A DNA stretch of 39,357 nt, taken from contig CABYKW010000003.1 of NCBI GenBank assembly GCA_902519635.1, positions 1 to 39,357 of the forward strand, read 5' to 3'. The DNA comes from an uncultured Pelagibacteraceae bacterium (GTDB lineage Bacteria > Pseudomonadota > Alphaproteobacteria > Pelagibacterales > Pelagibacteraceae). How positions within the stretch are numbered: the stretch's first letter is position 1; each line of letters begins with the position of its first letter. Below are positions 29,340-39,128 of this stretch, in pieces. A program made the translations under genes and the position numbers. The notes beneath the pieces are model-generated. The model ran no database searches and was not told where the DNA came from. It worked only from the letters and a program-made list of their open reading frames with translations.

Positions 29340-29855
29340 ATGAAAAAATTTAATTTAAAAGTAAAAGAAAAACTTGGAAATTTTTTTGATTGGATTAAAG
29401 GAGCTGAGTTAATTGAGCTTCATACATGTGATGTTCACGAGGATCCAGTAAGACCAGAACTTGATGTAAAATTTAGGACTGAATATGGAAGAAAAATTTA
29501 TGGTGTAAAATATAAAAATGAAATTTGTGCAATTATGTGTTTTGGTTTTACAAATGATATTCCAAAAACTGTTGAAGAATTAGATTTAATGACTAAAGAT
29601 GCCCATTTACAAAGTACACTAAGAGATCGGAACGTTGGAAAAATAGCAATTGCCTATACGGTTTGGTCTAAAAAAAAAGGTGGAGGAAAATTAATAGTTA
29701 AAGAAGTATTTAAAAAAATTAAACAATCCCATCATTTAAATAGATTAGTAACTTTATCTCCACTCACTAAAATGGCTAGAAATTTTCATTTACGCAATGG
29801 TGCTTTTGAACTTCAGGTAAATGAAAAAACACAAAATTTTGAATATAAAATGTAA
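29340..29855 (+). CDS. GNAT-like protein of unknown substrate
   Basis: 171 residues with no named homologue that I recognise. The middle-to-end part reads like a GNAT fold: VGKIAIAYTVWSKKKGGGKL fits the beta4 strand and the acyl-CoA pyrophosphate loop, and KMARNFHLRNGAFEL fits the late helix and the N-x-GA/F motif. The N-terminal 60 residues are basic and amphipathic without a signal peptide. It follows fabI by 86 bases and converges on pnp with four bases between stops. Acetyltransferase activity is an inference from these motifs. Confidence 0.6.
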   Translation: MKKFNLKVKEKLGNFFDWIKGAELIELHTCDVHEDPVRPELDVKFRTEYGRKIYGVKYKNEICAIMCFGFTNDIPKTVEELDLMTKDAHLQSTLRDRNVGKIAIAYTVWSKKKGGGKLIVKEVFKKIKQSHHLNRLVTLSPLTKMARNFHLRNGAFELQVNEKTQNFEYKM

Positions 29856-29859
29856 AATT

Positions 29860-31932
29860 CTAAGCTACTGCTTGTTTTATAGATAATTTAACTTTGCCTC
29901 TATCAAAGCCAACAACTTTTACGGATACTTCATCACCTTCTTTTACAACATCACCCACTTTGGCAACTCTTTTGGGAGCTAACTCTGAAATGTGAACCAA
30001 ACCATCTTGTTTTCCTAAAAAATTTACAAAAGCTCCGAATTCCATTATTTTTACTACTTTTCCTTTATAAATTTTTCCCATTTCAGGTTTAGCTATTAAA
30101 TTTTTAATAAATTCTATTGCCTTATTTCTTGATTCTTCATCAGGTGCAGCAACAGTAACTTCGCCGGTATCTTTTACATCTACTTTTGCGCCTGAAGTCT
30201 CAACTATTTCTCTAATCGTCGCTCCACCTTTTCCTATAACTGTAGCAATATCTTTTTTATCAACTTTAATGGTCTCCATTTTAGGAGTATGTTTGGAGAA
30301 TTCTTTTCTAGATGATTTAATAGCCTTATTCATTTCTCCTAGAATATGTTCTCTTCCCGCTTTGGCTTGGTCCAAAGCTTTTTCCATAATTTCAAATGTA
30401 ATGCCAGTGATTTTAATATCCATTTGAAGAGATGTAATACCATCTTTTGTTCCGGCCACTTTAAAATCCATATCACCTAAATGATCTTCATCTCCTAAAA
30501 TATCTGATAAAACAGAAAATTTATCTCCTTCTTTAATTAAACCCATTGCTATACCTGCTACTGGCTCCTTAATAGGTACACCTGCATCCATCAAAGATAA
30601 AGATGTTCCGCAAACCGTTGCCATAGAAGATGATCCATTTGACTCTGTAATTTCAGAAACAACTCTTAAAGTATAAGGAAAATCCTCTTTTTTTGGTAAG
30701 GATGAGTTAATAGCTCTCCAAGCTAATTTACCATGACCAATTTCTCTTCTACCAGTTCCTATTCTTCCACACTCACCTACTGAAAAAGGAGGAAAATTAT
30801 AATGGAGCATAAAATTTGATCTTTGCATACCATCTAAACTCTCTAACCTTTGTTCATCATCTGACATACCTAAAGTAGTAACTACCAAAGCTTGGGTTTC
30901 GCCTCTTGTGAATAAAGCTGATCCATGTGCTCTTGGTAATACTCCTACTTCACATTTAATTTGTCTCACATCTGCTAAACCCCTGCCATCAATTCTCTTT
31001 TTATCTTTTAGAATTGCTGTTCTTACAATGTCTTTCTCGAGCGACTTTAATTGTGCCATAGCTTGGTTTTCTGTGACATTTTCATCTTCTGCAAACATTT
31101 CTTTACATTTAGCATCTATCTCTGAAATAGCAGTCGATCTTTTCTTTTTATCGATTTCCTTAAAAGCTTTTCTCAAACCTGTTTCAAAAGAGTTAACAAT
31201 TTTCTTTTTAACTTCTGAATGATCTATCTCTTCGATTTCCCATTTAGGTTTTCCTGCCTTTTGAGCTAAACTCTCAATTGCTTTAATAATTGGAATAAAA
31301 TTTTCATGTCCAAATTTAACTGCATCTAACATTACTTTTTCAGTTAATCCAGACGTCTCCGACTCCACCATTAAAACTGCATCTTTTGTCCCTGCAACAA
31401 CTAAATCTAATTCAGAGTCTTGTAATTCTTTAGGCGATGGATTTAATAAATATTTTCCATCTTTGTATCCAACTCTACTTGCAGCAATTGGACCTTGAAA
31501 TGGAAGTCCTGATATAGCTAATGCAGCAGATGAAGCTATTATTGATAAAATATCAGGCTGGTTCTCTCCATCGTAAGATAGCACCGTAGGTAATAGTTGG
31601 ACCTCATTCATAAAAGTTGAAGGAAATAATGGTCTAATTGGTCTATCAATCAATCTAGAAATTAAAGTTTCAGCCTCAGTTGGTCTTGCTTCTCTTTTAA
31701 AATATCCTCCAGGTATTTTTCCTGCGGCATAATATTTTTCTTGGTAGTTTACAGATAATGGAAAATAATCTTGTCCTTCTTTTAAATTTTTAGCACCTAC
31801 TGCAGTTGCTATTACCATTGTTTCACCACAAGTAGCAATAATCGCTCCATCAGCTTGCCTTGCAATTTTTCCTGTTTCTAAAGTTATTGTTTTTCCATTT
31901 ATTTTAATTTCTTCTTTATGTATCTTGAACAT
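29860..31932 (-). CDS. pnp: Polyribonucleotide nucleotidyltransferase
   Basis: Phosphorolytic 3'-5' exoribonuclease of the RNA degradosome, 690 residues. Two RNase PH domains (about 1-220 and 315-545) carry FTRGETQAL and [15 protein letters not shown], with the active-site [19 protein letters not shown]. They are followed by a KH domain with [14 protein letters not shown] and an S1 domain with [28 protein letters not shown]. It overlaps the rpsO stop as TAATG, the usual rpsO-pnp coupling. The acidic tail of some proteobacterial PNPases is absent. Confidence 0.97.
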   Translation of the reverse strand: MFKIHKEEIKINGKTITLETGKIARQADGAIIATCGETMVIATAVGAKNLKEGQDYFPLSVNYQEKYYAAGKIPGGYFKREARPTEAETLISRLIDRPIRPLFPSTFMNEVQLLPTVLSYDGENQPDILSIIASSAALAISGLPFQGPIAASRVGYKDGKYLLNPSPKELQDSELDLVVAGTKDAVLMVESETSGLTEKVMLDAVKFGHENFIPIIKAIESLAQKAGKPKWEIEEIDHSEVKKKIVNSFETGLRKAFKEIDKKKRSTAISEIDAKCKEMFAEDENVTENQAMAQLKSLEKDIVRTAILKDKKRIDGRGLADVRQIKCEVGVLPRAHGSALFTRGETQALVVTTLGMSDDEQRLESLDGMQRSNFMLHYNFPPFSVGECGRIGTGRREIGHGKLAWRAINSSLPKKEDFPYTLRVVSEITESNGSSSMATVCGTSLSLMDAGVPIKEPVAGIAMGLIKEGDKFSVLSDILGDEDHLGDMDFKVAGTKDGITSLQMDIKITGITFEIMEKALDQAKAGREHILGEMNKAIKSSRKEFSKHTPKMETIKVDKKDIATVIGKGGATIREIVETSGAKVDVKDTGEVTVAAPDEESRNKAIEFIKNLIAKPEMGKIYKGKVVKIMEFGAFVNFLGKQDGLVHISELAPKRVAKVGDVVKEGDEVSVKVVGFDRGKVKLSIKQAVA

Positions 31933-32192
31933 TATTTCCTTAAATTTAATTGTTTTATTACTTTCTGATATGAAACTGAGTTTTTCTTTTTAAGATAAAC
32001 TAGAAGTTTTTTTCTTTTATTTACGGATTTTGCTAAACCAACTGAAGAATGTTTGTCTTTTTTTGCTCCTTTAAAATGTTCTGAAAGTTTAGAGATTTTA
32101 TCCGTTAATAAACCAATCTGTATTTCTGTAGAACCAACATCCTTATCGTGGATCGCTAATGATTTAATTATATCTTTTTTTTTCTGTGTCAT
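31932..32192 (-). CDS. rpsO: 30S ribosomal protein S15
   Basis: Small-subunit protein that nucleates the platform by binding 16S rRNA helix junction h20-h22, 86 residues. The core [16 protein letters not shown] and [13 protein letters not shown] is typical. The rRNA-contact segment reads [17 protein letters not shown]: residues equivalent to E. coli His41, Asp48, His50 and Ser51 are kept, but His45 is alanine and the Arg-Arg pair after Ser51 is Ser-Val. The start lies within the rbfA 3' end (29-base overlap), and there is no later Met to use. truB, usually between rbfA and rpsO, is absent. Confidence 0.95.
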   Translation of the reverse strand: MTQKKKDIIKSLAIHDKDVGSTEIQIGLLTDKISKLSEHFKGAKKDKHSSVGLAKSVNKRKKLLVYLKKKNSVSYQKVIKQLNLRK

Positions 32193-32562
32193 TTACTTTT
32201 ATTTTTTTTATAATTTTTTCAATCTTTTCAGCATATTCAAATGAGTTATCTTCAACAAATGTAAGTTTAGGAAGAAACTTAATATCTAGCCTTTTAGACA
32301 GGGCTTTTCTAACAAGATGCGAGTATTCCGTCAAGGCTCTAACTGTTTCTTTCAAGTCTACACCGCCCAAAGGTATTACATAAACTCTAGCTGTTTTTAA
32401 GTCCGGAGTCATTCTTACCTCTGTTACAGTAATTAGTTTAGAATTAATTAAAGGAATTTTAGCTTCATTCCTTATAAATAACTCACCTAAGTTTTGTTTA
32501 ACTAGCTCTCCAACTCTTAATTGTCTTTGACTAAAAGTTCTTTGTGATGTTTGATTGCCCAT
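32164..32562 (-). CDS. rbfA: Ribosome-binding factor A
   Basis: Small KH-like factor needed for late 30S maturation and processing of the 16S 5' end, 132 residues. The family strands VTEVRMTPDLKTARVYVIPLG and the helix HLVRKALSKRLDIKFLPKLTFVEDNSFEYAEKI are clear. The start overlaps the infB stop as TAATG. The 3' end extends 29 bases into rpsO, which indicates that a gene between them was removed by a compact deletion. Confidence 0.94.
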   Translation of the reverse strand: MGNQTSQRTFSQRQLRVGELVKQNLGELFIRNEAKIPLINSKLITVTEVRMTPDLKTARVYVIPLGGVDLKETVRALTEYSHLVRKALSKRLDIKFLPKLTFVEDNSFEYAEKIEKIIKKIKVNDTEKKRYN

Positions 32563-34763
32563 TATATAGACCTTTGTATTTCTTCTGCGTGATATGACTC
32601 GATTACATCTTTTTCTTTAAAATCAATAAAATCTTTAATACTGATCCCGCACTCTAATCCTGTGCCCACTTCTTTAACTTGATTTTTTTCTCTATAAATA
32701 CTTTGAATTTCTCCACTATATACAACAACACCATCTCTGATAATTCTTGCTTTAGACTTACTTTTAATCTCTCCATTAATAACTTTTGATCCCGCAATTT
32801 TACCCGCATTAGATACTTTAAATATTTTTTGAATCTCTGCTGAGCCCAAAACTGTTTCTTTTACATCTGGCTCTAATAAACCCGATAAAGACTTTTCAAC
32901 GTGCTCCAGTGCTTCATAAATTATATTGAAATATTTTATATCAATCTTTTGTTCTTCTGCTAATTTTTTAGCTTCTCTGTTAGGTTTTACATTAAAACCA
33001 ATCAATATCGCATTAGATGCTTTGGCTAATGAAACATCAGTTTCATTTATCATTCCAATATCAGATAAAATGATTTTTGGTTCAACCTCATCATGTTTTA
33101 TCTTATTAATTGCCATTTTTAATGCTTCACTAGATCCTTGAACATCTGATTTAATAATTATGTTTAATTCATCTTTTAATTTAGCAGAGTCGAAAAGGGT
33201 TGCTTTATCTTTAGCTAGAACTTTATTTTGAACAAAATTATTTTTTTTATATTCTGCCATTTCTTTAGCTTCATTTTCATTTTTTGTAACCAAAAATTCT
33301 GCTCCTGCAAAAGCTGAACTGTTCATTCCAAGTATTTCAACTGGCATAGAAGGCAACGCCTCATTAAGATTTTTACCTTCATAATTTATCATTGCTCTAA
33401 TCTTTCCCCAAGTATCTCCACAAATAAAATAGTCTCCTCTTTTTAATTTTCCATTACTTATTAAAACTGTTGATACGGGCCCTTTACCTTTATCTATTTT
33501 AGACTCAATTACAACACCTTTAGCTTGTCCAGAAAATGAGGCTTTTAAATCTAAAATCTCTGATTGTAATAAAATACTTTCTTTAAGTTTGTCTAAATTA
33601 ATTTTTTTTAATGCTGATACTTCTACAAACAAAGTGTCTCCACTTAGATCTTCAGCAATTAACTCGTATTGCATCATTTCATTTTTAATTTTACTTATAT
33701 TTTTTTCTGGTAAATCACATTTATTAATTGCAACTATTATAGGAACCTTTGCAGCTTTGGCATGTTTAATAGCTTCAACTGTTTGAGGTTTAATGCCATC
33801 ATCAGCCGCGACTACTAAAACTACAATATCAGTAATTTTTGATCCTCTAGCACGCATCTCAGTAAAAGCTGCATGACCAGGTGTATCTATAAAAGTAATA
33901 ATTTTATTATTTTCTGCTGTAACTTGATAAGCTCCTATATGTTGAGTAATCCCGCCATGTTCTCCCGAAACAACATTTGTATCTCTTAAAGAATCTAATA
34001 AAGAAGTTTTTCCATGATCAACATGGCCCATTATTGTAACTACAGGTGGTCTAATTTTTATATCTCCTTCTAATTTTTCCTTAACTTTATTTGTTTCTAA
34101 AGTTGGTTGATCTCCTAATATTGGTTTGTGTCCGAATTCTTTAACAATATATTCTGCTGTGTCTTTATCAATATTGTGATTAATAGTTGCTATCACCTTC
34201 ATATTTAGCAAGAACTTAATAATGTCACTGGATTTCTCCGCCATTCGATTTGAAAGTTCTTGTATTGTAATTTGTTCAGGTATTTTTACATCTCTAATTA
34301 CTTTTTTAAATTCTTTCTTTTCTTCATTCTCTGGTTTATTTTTTTTTTCTTTTAATCTAGCTCTTTTAACTGAAGCTAAACTTCTTTGTTTAATCTCGAT
34401 TTCTTCTACATTTAAAGCTCTAGAAACGGTTAGTTTGAAATCTCTCTTATCTATTGGATTTTTTAATTTTAATTTACTTTTTCCTGTTGGTTTTTCAGTT
34501 TTTTTTATAAAAGCTTTAGTGGCTTGTTGCTCTATGAATTTTCTGGCAAAATTTTTCTTTTTTATATCTCTTGTATCTATATTTGGATTATTAACTTTAC
34601 CAAAAGATTGATTACCTCTACTTATATTTTTGTTAAATTTAAAAGGCTTTTTCTTTTCTACTGAGAAAGATTTTTTTCCATCAGCGCTTATAGAGCTTGT
34701 ATCAATTTTTTTTCTTAAGTTTGATGAAATAGTAAGTGTCTTTTTTTTATCTTTTTTTTCCAT
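32562..34763 (-). CDS. infB: Translation initiation factor IF-2
   Basis: GTPase that brings initiator fMet-tRNA to the 30S subunit, 733 residues from the chosen start. A lysine-rich N-terminal region (about 1-150) is followed by the IF2-N element IPEQITIQELSNRMAEKSSD. The G domain has GHVDHGKTSLLDSLR, DTPGHAAFTEMRARG and NKCDLP, and then beta-barrel domains and the C-terminal fMet-tRNA-binding domain. An in-frame TTG at 34781 extends the frame by six codons into nusA. I prefer the ATG at 34763 because the sequence from MEKKDKKKTLTIS fits the family N-terminus. It starts five bases after nusA; ylxR, common between these genes, is absent. Confidence 0.96.
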   Translation of the reverse strand: MEKKDKKKTLTISSNLRKKIDTSSISADGKKSFSVEKKKPFKFNKNISRGNQSFGKVNNPNIDTRDIKKKNFARKFIEQQATKAFIKKTEKPTGKSKLKLKNPIDKRDFKLTVSRALNVEEIEIKQRSLASVKRARLKEKKNKPENEEKKEFKKVIRDVKIPEQITIQELSNRMAEKSSDIIKFLLNMKVIATINHNIDKDTAEYIVKEFGHKPILGDQPTLETNKVKEKLEGDIKIRPPVVTIMGHVDHGKTSLLDSLRDTNVVSGEHGGITQHIGAYQVTAENNKIITFIDTPGHAAFTEMRARGSKITDIVVLVVAADDGIKPQTVEAIKHAKAAKVPIIVAINKCDLPEKNISKIKNEMMQYELIAEDLSGDTLFVEVSALKKINLDKLKESILLQSEILDLKASFSGQAKGVVIESKIDKGKGPVSTVLISNGKLKRGDYFICGDTWGKIRAMINYEGKNLNEALPSMPVEILGMNSSAFAGAEFLVTKNENEAKEMAEYKKNNFVQNKVLAKDKATLFDSAKLKDELNIIIKSDVQGSSEALKMAINKIKHDEVEPKIILSDIGMINETDVSLAKASNAILIGFNVKPNREAKKLAEEQKIDIKYFNIIYEALEHVEKSLSGLLEPDVKETVLGSAEIQKIFKVSNAGKIAGSKVINGEIKSKSKARIIRDGVVVYSGEIQSIYREKNQVKEVGTGLECGISIKDFIDFKEKDVIESYHAEEIQRSI

Positions 34764-34767
34764 AACA

Positions 34768-36318
34768 TTATTTGTAAACAATCTCTCTAGCTGACATAAT
34801 TAACTGGTCAGCTTCTTTTCTAGATAAAGAAAACTCCTCCAAATATCCTTCGATCCTGATTTTTTTTCCTTTAACTTCGTCAAAACCACCAATTAATTCA
34901 TCAGAAGATAAGTCAGCAAATTCGTTCAACTTTTTTATATTTTTTTGACCTAAAATTACTAGCATTCCTTGAGTTATGCCTTTTAAACCTATTAATGACT
35001 CTTCAACACCTAACTCTTTTAATTTTTGAGCAACTTGCTCTTTTTCTTTAATCAATGTTTCTTTTGATCTATCTATTAATTCTTTCGCTGTCTCTTCATC
35101 AATTGCATCTATTTTTGAAATATCTTCTGATGTTGATTGAGCAATATCTTCGATACTTGTAAAGCCTTCTGAAACCAAAAGCTGCCCTAATGTCTCATCG
35201 ACTTCTAAATTCTTAATTAATGTTTCTGTTCTATCCTTAAATTCAGCTTGTCTTCTTTCTGAGTCCTCTTTGTCAGTTAAAATATCAATTTCATAATTTG
35301 TTAACTTAGATGCCAATCTTACATTCTGACCTCGTCGACCAATTGCCTTACTTAAATTCTCTTCAGTTAAAATAATATCTATTCTCTTGTTATCTTGATC
35401 TATTAAAACTTTTTGTATTTCTGCTGGTGAGAGAGACTCAGAAATTAAAGTTGGTAAATCTTCTGTCCATTTAATTATATCAATTTTTTCACCATGCAAT
35501 TCATTGACTATTGTTTGCACTCTGCTTCCTCTCATTCCTACACATGCTCCTACCGGATCAATAGAAGCATCTTGAGAATGTACGCAAATTTTAGCTCTAC
35601 TACCTGGATCTCTTGCTACTGCTTTAATTTCTATAGTTCCTTCATAAATTTCTGGAACTTCTTGAAAAAATAATCTGGCTAAAAATTGAGGATGTGCTCT
35701 TGATAAAAATATTTGATGACCTTTAAGTTCTTTTTTGACCTCATAACAATAAGCTTTTACTCTATCACCGTTTTTTAAAATTTCTCTAGGGATAAGTTCA
35801 TCTTTTTTAATAACTCCCTCAGCCTTACCTAAATCTACGATGACATTTCCATATTCTAATCGCTTAATGATACCACTAAGGATTTGACCTTGTTTGTCTA
35901 TAAAATCTTCGTATTGCCTATTTTTTTCAGCTTCACGCACCCTTGAGCTAATAACTTGTTTAGCACTTTGAGCAGCGATTCTTCCAAAATCAATTTGGGG
36001 TAATTCCTCATAAATTTTATCTCCAACTTTTAAATCCTTATTTTTGGTGTCAATCTTTTTTGCATCTTCCAAGTTAATTTCCTTAGAAGGATCTTCAACA
36101 TTTTCTACTATATCTAAAACTTTGTGAATTTTAATATCACCACTTTCTCTATCAATTAGTACTTCAATAGTATTATCATTTCCAAATTTAGTTAAAGCAG
36201 CTTTTTGAATTGCACTTTCCATTGAACCGATTACAAGTTCCTTATCAATTGATTTCTCATTTGCAACTGCGTCTACAATTCTTAAAAGTTCTAGTTTATC
36301 TAATCCTCTATTTAACAT
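34768..36318 (-). CDS. nusA: Transcription factor NusA
   Basis: RNA polymerase-binding pausing, termination and antitermination factor, 516 residues. The N-terminal polymerase-binding domain is about 1-125, the S1 domain has GIIKRLEYGNVIVDLGKAEGVI, and two KH domains have CVGMRGSRVQTIVNELHGEKI and AIGRRGQNVRLASKL. The C-terminal part (about 350-516) has two helix-hairpin-helix repeats of the autoinhibitory type found in proteobacteria. AGGAG lies nine bases before ATG. rimP, which normally heads this operon, is missing. An intrinsic terminator sits directly upstream of the ribosome binding site. Confidence 0.96.
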   Translation of the reverse strand: MLNRGLDKLELLRIVDAVANEKSIDKELVIGSMESAIQKAALTKFGNDNTIEVLIDRESGDIKIHKVLDIVENVEDPSKEINLEDAKKIDTKNKDLKVGDKIYEELPQIDFGRIAAQSAKQVISSRVREAEKNRQYEDFIDKQGQILSGIIKRLEYGNVIVDLGKAEGVIKKDELIPREILKNGDRVKAYCYEVKKELKGHQIFLSRAHPQFLARLFFQEVPEIYEGTIEIKAVARDPGSRAKICVHSQDASIDPVGACVGMRGSRVQTIVNELHGEKIDIIKWTEDLPTLISESLSPAEIQKVLIDQDNKRIDIILTEENLSKAIGRRGQNVRLASKLTNYEIDILTDKEDSERRQAEFKDRTETLIKNLEVDETLGQLLVSEGFTSIEDIAQSTSEDISKIDAIDEETAKELIDRSKETLIKEKEQVAQKLKELGVEESLIGLKGITQGMLVILGQKNIKKLNEFADLSSDELIGGFDEVKGKKIRIEGYLEEFSLSRKEADQLIMSAREIVYK

Positions 36319-36332
36319 ATTTTAATGCTCCT

Positions 36333-36359
36333 AAAAAAAAATGGGCTAAAGCCCATTTT
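36333..36359 (-). terminator. Intrinsic terminator between metK and nusA
   Basis: On the minus strand AAAATGGGC (36359-36351) pairs with GCCCATTTT (36346-36338) around the loop TTTA, and the T tract extends to 36333. This is the best-formed intrinsic terminator in the window. It ends transcription after metK, yet lies so close to nusA that the T tract abuts the AGGAG of nusA (36332-36328). No promoter fits between the terminator and nusA, so nusA transcripts must either read through or start upstream. Confidence 0.8.
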
Positions 36360-36413
36360 GAATTTAACCAGTAATATTCCTTCATATTAATGAAAATTGT
36401 GGTTTTTTCAAGA

Positions 36414-37577
36414 TTACAATTTAAATAAATCTGACTTATCTGTTTTTTCCCAAGTAAATTCACCACTATTTGTTGGTTTTCTTCCAAAATGTCCATAAGC
36501 AGAAGTAATCTCATATATTGGATTGTTTAATTTTAACATTTCTCTTATTCCTCTTGGAGATAAATTAAAATTTTGGTCAATAATTTCTTTAACTTTACTT
36601 ACTTTATTTTCATCACCTTCAGCAAGTTTTATAAAAATAGATAAAGGTTTTGAAACTCCTATGGCATAGGCAAGTTGTATCAAACATTTTTCAGAGACTC
36701 CTGCAGATACAACGTTTTTGGATAAGTATCTCGCTGCATAAGCGGCTGATCTATCTACTTTAGTGGGATCTTTACCAGAAAAAGCTCCTCCTCCATGAGG
36801 CGCTGCTCCTCCATAAGTATCAACAATTATTTTTCTTCCTGTTAAACCACTGTCTCCATCGGGACCTCCAATTATAAATTGACCTGTAGGATTGATATAA
36901 ATTTCTTTAGAATCTAAATCTTTAATATATTTTTCTGGTATAGACTTTTTAATATACGGAAGAACTAATTCTTTAACTTGATCTTGATTTAAATCTTTTG
37001 AATGTTGAGTAGATATTACTACTGAGGTAACTTTTGTTGGTTTGTTATCTTGATAGAGCATAGTAACTTGGCTTTTAGAGTCTGGTTCTATTCCTTTTAA
37101 GACTCCTTTTTTTCTATCTTCTGCCATTAATCTTAAGATTCTATGTGAAAAATGAATTGGAGCAGGCATTAAATCATCCGTTTCCTTACAAGCATAACCA
37201 AACATAATACCTTGATCACCTGCACCTTCGTCTTTATTATCTTTAGAATCAACGCCCATTGCTATATCTGCTGACTGTTCGTGTAAAAATGTTTCGATAT
37301 TAGCTGTCTTCCAGCTAAATCCTTTTTGATCGTAACCAATATCTTTAATGCAGTCTCTAACTTTTTTTATAATTTCTTCCTTTTCAATTTTTGGACCTCT
37401 AATCTCTCCAGCCAATACTACTTTATTAGTTGTAGTAAGAGTTTCACAGGCTACACGGGAGAAAGGATCGCGAGATAGATAGGAGTCTACCACCATATCG
37501 GAAATCCTATCACAGACTTTATCTGGATGGCCTTCAGATACAGACTCACTAGTAAATAAATATTTATTATTTTCCAT
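36414..37577 (-). CDS. metK: S-adenosylmethionine synthetase
   Basis: Makes S-adenosylmethionine from methionine and ATP, 387 residues, three related domains. Signatures: [16 protein letters not shown] with the ATP-phosphate histidine, [33 protein letters not shown] and [26 protein letters not shown]. The start overlaps the lnt stop by one base (TAATG), so there is no room for a SAM riboswitch. In other alphaproteobacteria trmB and rimP follow before nusA; here a terminator and nusA follow directly. Confidence 0.97.
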   Translation of the reverse strand: MENNKYLFTSESVSEGHPDKVCDRISDMVVDSYLSRDPFSRVACETLTTTNKVVLAGEIRGPKIEKEEIIKKVRDCIKDIGYDQKGFSWKTANIETFLHEQSADIAMGVDSKDNKDEGAGDQGIMFGYACKETDDLMPAPIHFSHRILRLMAEDRKKGVLKGIEPDSKSQVTMLYQDNKPTKVTSVVISTQHSKDLNQDQVKELVLPYIKKSIPEKYIKDLDSKEIYINPTGQFIIGGPDGDSGLTGRKIIVDTYGGAAPHGGGAFSGKDPTKVDRSAAYAARYLSKNVVSAGVSEKCLIQLAYAIGVSKPLSIFIKLAEGDENKVSKVKEIIDQNFNLSPRGIREMLKLNNPIYEITSAYGHFGRKPTNSGEFTWEKTDKSDLFKL

Positions 37578-39127
37578 CAGTTTTTATTTTTTAAAATTAA
37601 GTAGATAAATAGATATGTAAATAAAAGAACAAAAAATATCAAATCATTTTTGTTTTTAAAATTATTGTTAATTAATGGCACATCTAATTCTATATTTCCC
37701 GTCTCATATGGTTCTAATCTTTTTATCGTTTGCCCATTATTGTCTATAAAAGCGCTTATACCTTTGTTTGCAGATCTAGCTAAATAAGTATTATTTTCTA
37801 TGGATCTAAAAATTGATTTAGCAAAGTGTTGGTATGGTCCTATGGAATTACCAAACCATGCATCTTCAGAAATATTTATAATCATATTAGTTTTTTTATC
37901 TGAAAACTGTGTCAACTTAGGAAAAATTAATTCATAACATATTAAAGGAAGAAGATTTAACTCATTAAATATGAAATTTTTTTGTTCTTTTCCTTTTGAA
38001 AAAGATCCATAACCGTAAGTGATCTTTTTTAATCCTAATTTTTCAAAAAAATTATTGAAAGGGATGAACTCTCCAAAAGGAACAAGTTTTTTTTTATCAT
38101 ATTTATATAGTATCTCAAGATTATTGTTGGATACTATAAGACTATTATAAAAAAGATTGGAAGAAGGGTCTTCAGTGTTTATTCCAAAAATTAACAGGTG
38201 TTTTTTAGAGAAACTTTTGCTAAAAGTACTTGAATATTTTTTCAAATCTTCAAAATAAATTCCAGCAAATATTCCTTCTGGCCAAATAAAAATAGTTTCT
38301 TTATTTTGATCAGGTTCACTGTATCGTACAATTTTTTGAATTGTTTCTTTAATTTCCTTATCACTATGAATATATCTCATATCAAAATTAGGAGATATTA
38401 CCTTTACATTTACATTCTTTTTAATATCTCCTGTTATCTCTTGACTATTATTAATCTTATGAGATCCAAAAATATAAAATGAAAAAAATATTAATAAAAA
38501 AATTGAAAAAATTAAGTATTTATATTTGTGGTTAAAAAATAATAACGCCGGAGAACAAAAAAAAGCTATCGAAATTGAATTAAAAGCATAAAGTCCTATG
38601 GGATTTAAAACTTGAATTACTTCAACAAACCATGACCACGAGTAAGACCACAAATTCCAAGGAAAACCAGATAAAATATTTCCTCTTAAATAATCCATCA
38701 AAGAAAAAACTAAACAAAATAAAAAAAAGGAAGAATAATTGTTTTTTATAAAAGGTCCTGAAAACAAAGATGCAAAACCAAAAAAAAGTCCTAGAGATAA
38801 AGGGATTAATATTATCGAAAAAGGTATTAAATTTTTTAAATTTTCATCAAATGTAAGTGAATAGGAAATCCAATATGTTCCAGAAAGAAAAAAACCTATT
38901 CCAAAAAAATACCCTGCAAAAAAAAGATTTTTTAAATAAGGTTTTTTTCGATATTTATTTTTTGAACGTTTATTAATATTGCTTAGTATTAAAAAAAAAA
39001 TTGGAACTACTAAGAAGTTGATTAAGGTAATATTAAAAGGCTGAAAAGATAAAACAGTTAGTAATCCAAGAAAAAAAGGTGTGATAAAAACTAATATTGT
39101 TCTATTATTAAGAATTAGATTGAGCAT
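37577..39127 (-). CDS. lnt: Apolipoprotein N-acyltransferase
   Basis: Inner-membrane enzyme that adds the third acyl chain to lipoproteins, 516 residues from the chosen start. About seven to eight hydrophobic helices surround a nitrilase-like periplasmic domain (about 240-480). The catalytic triad is Glu284 (WPEGIFAG), Lys345 ([15 protein letters not shown]) and Cys397 ([12 protein letters not shown]). A TTG at 39136 would add three residues, but the ATG at 39127 lies one base after the ybeY stop and is preferred. It overlaps metK at its 3' end. The lnt-metK pair is conserved in alphaproteobacteria. Confidence 0.95.
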   Translation of the reverse strand: MLNLILNNRTILVFITPFFLGLLTVLSFQPFNITLINFLVVPIFFLILSNINKRSKNKYRKKPYLKNLFFAGYFFGIGFFLSGTYWISYSLTFDENLKNLIPFSIILIPLSLGLFFGFASLFSGPFIKNNYSSFFLFCLVFSLMDYLRGNILSGFPWNLWSYSWSWFVEVIQVLNPIGLYAFNSISIAFFCSPALLFFNHKYKYLIFSIFLLIFFSFYIFGSHKINNSQEITGDIKKNVNVKVISPNFDMRYIHSDKEIKETIQKIVRYSEPDQNKETIFIWPEGIFAGIYFEDLKKYSSTFSKSFSKKHLLIFGINTEDPSSNLFYNSLIVSNNNLEILYKYDKKKLVPFGEFIPFNNFFEKLGLKKITYGYGSFSKGKEQKNFIFNELNLLPLICYELIFPKLTQFSDKKTNMIINISEDAWFGNSIGPYQHFAKSIFRSIENNTYLARSANKGISAFIDNNGQTIKRLEPYETGNIELDVPLINNNFKNKNDLIFFVLLFTYLFIYLILKNKN

Positions 39128-39128
39128 T

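Noticed and set aside
34764..34781. TTG start for infB and, likewise, TTG at 39136 for lnt
   Set aside because: An ATG a few codons downstream gives better family N-termini and normal spacing to the preceding stop codon.
36308..36514. 68-codon minus-strand frame between metK and nusA as a gene
   Set aside because: Most of it is a shadow of the metK 3' end. Only the last 25 codons are outside metK, and they contain the terminator; no Shine-Dalgarno sequence. Kept only as a possible leader frame in the nusA finding.
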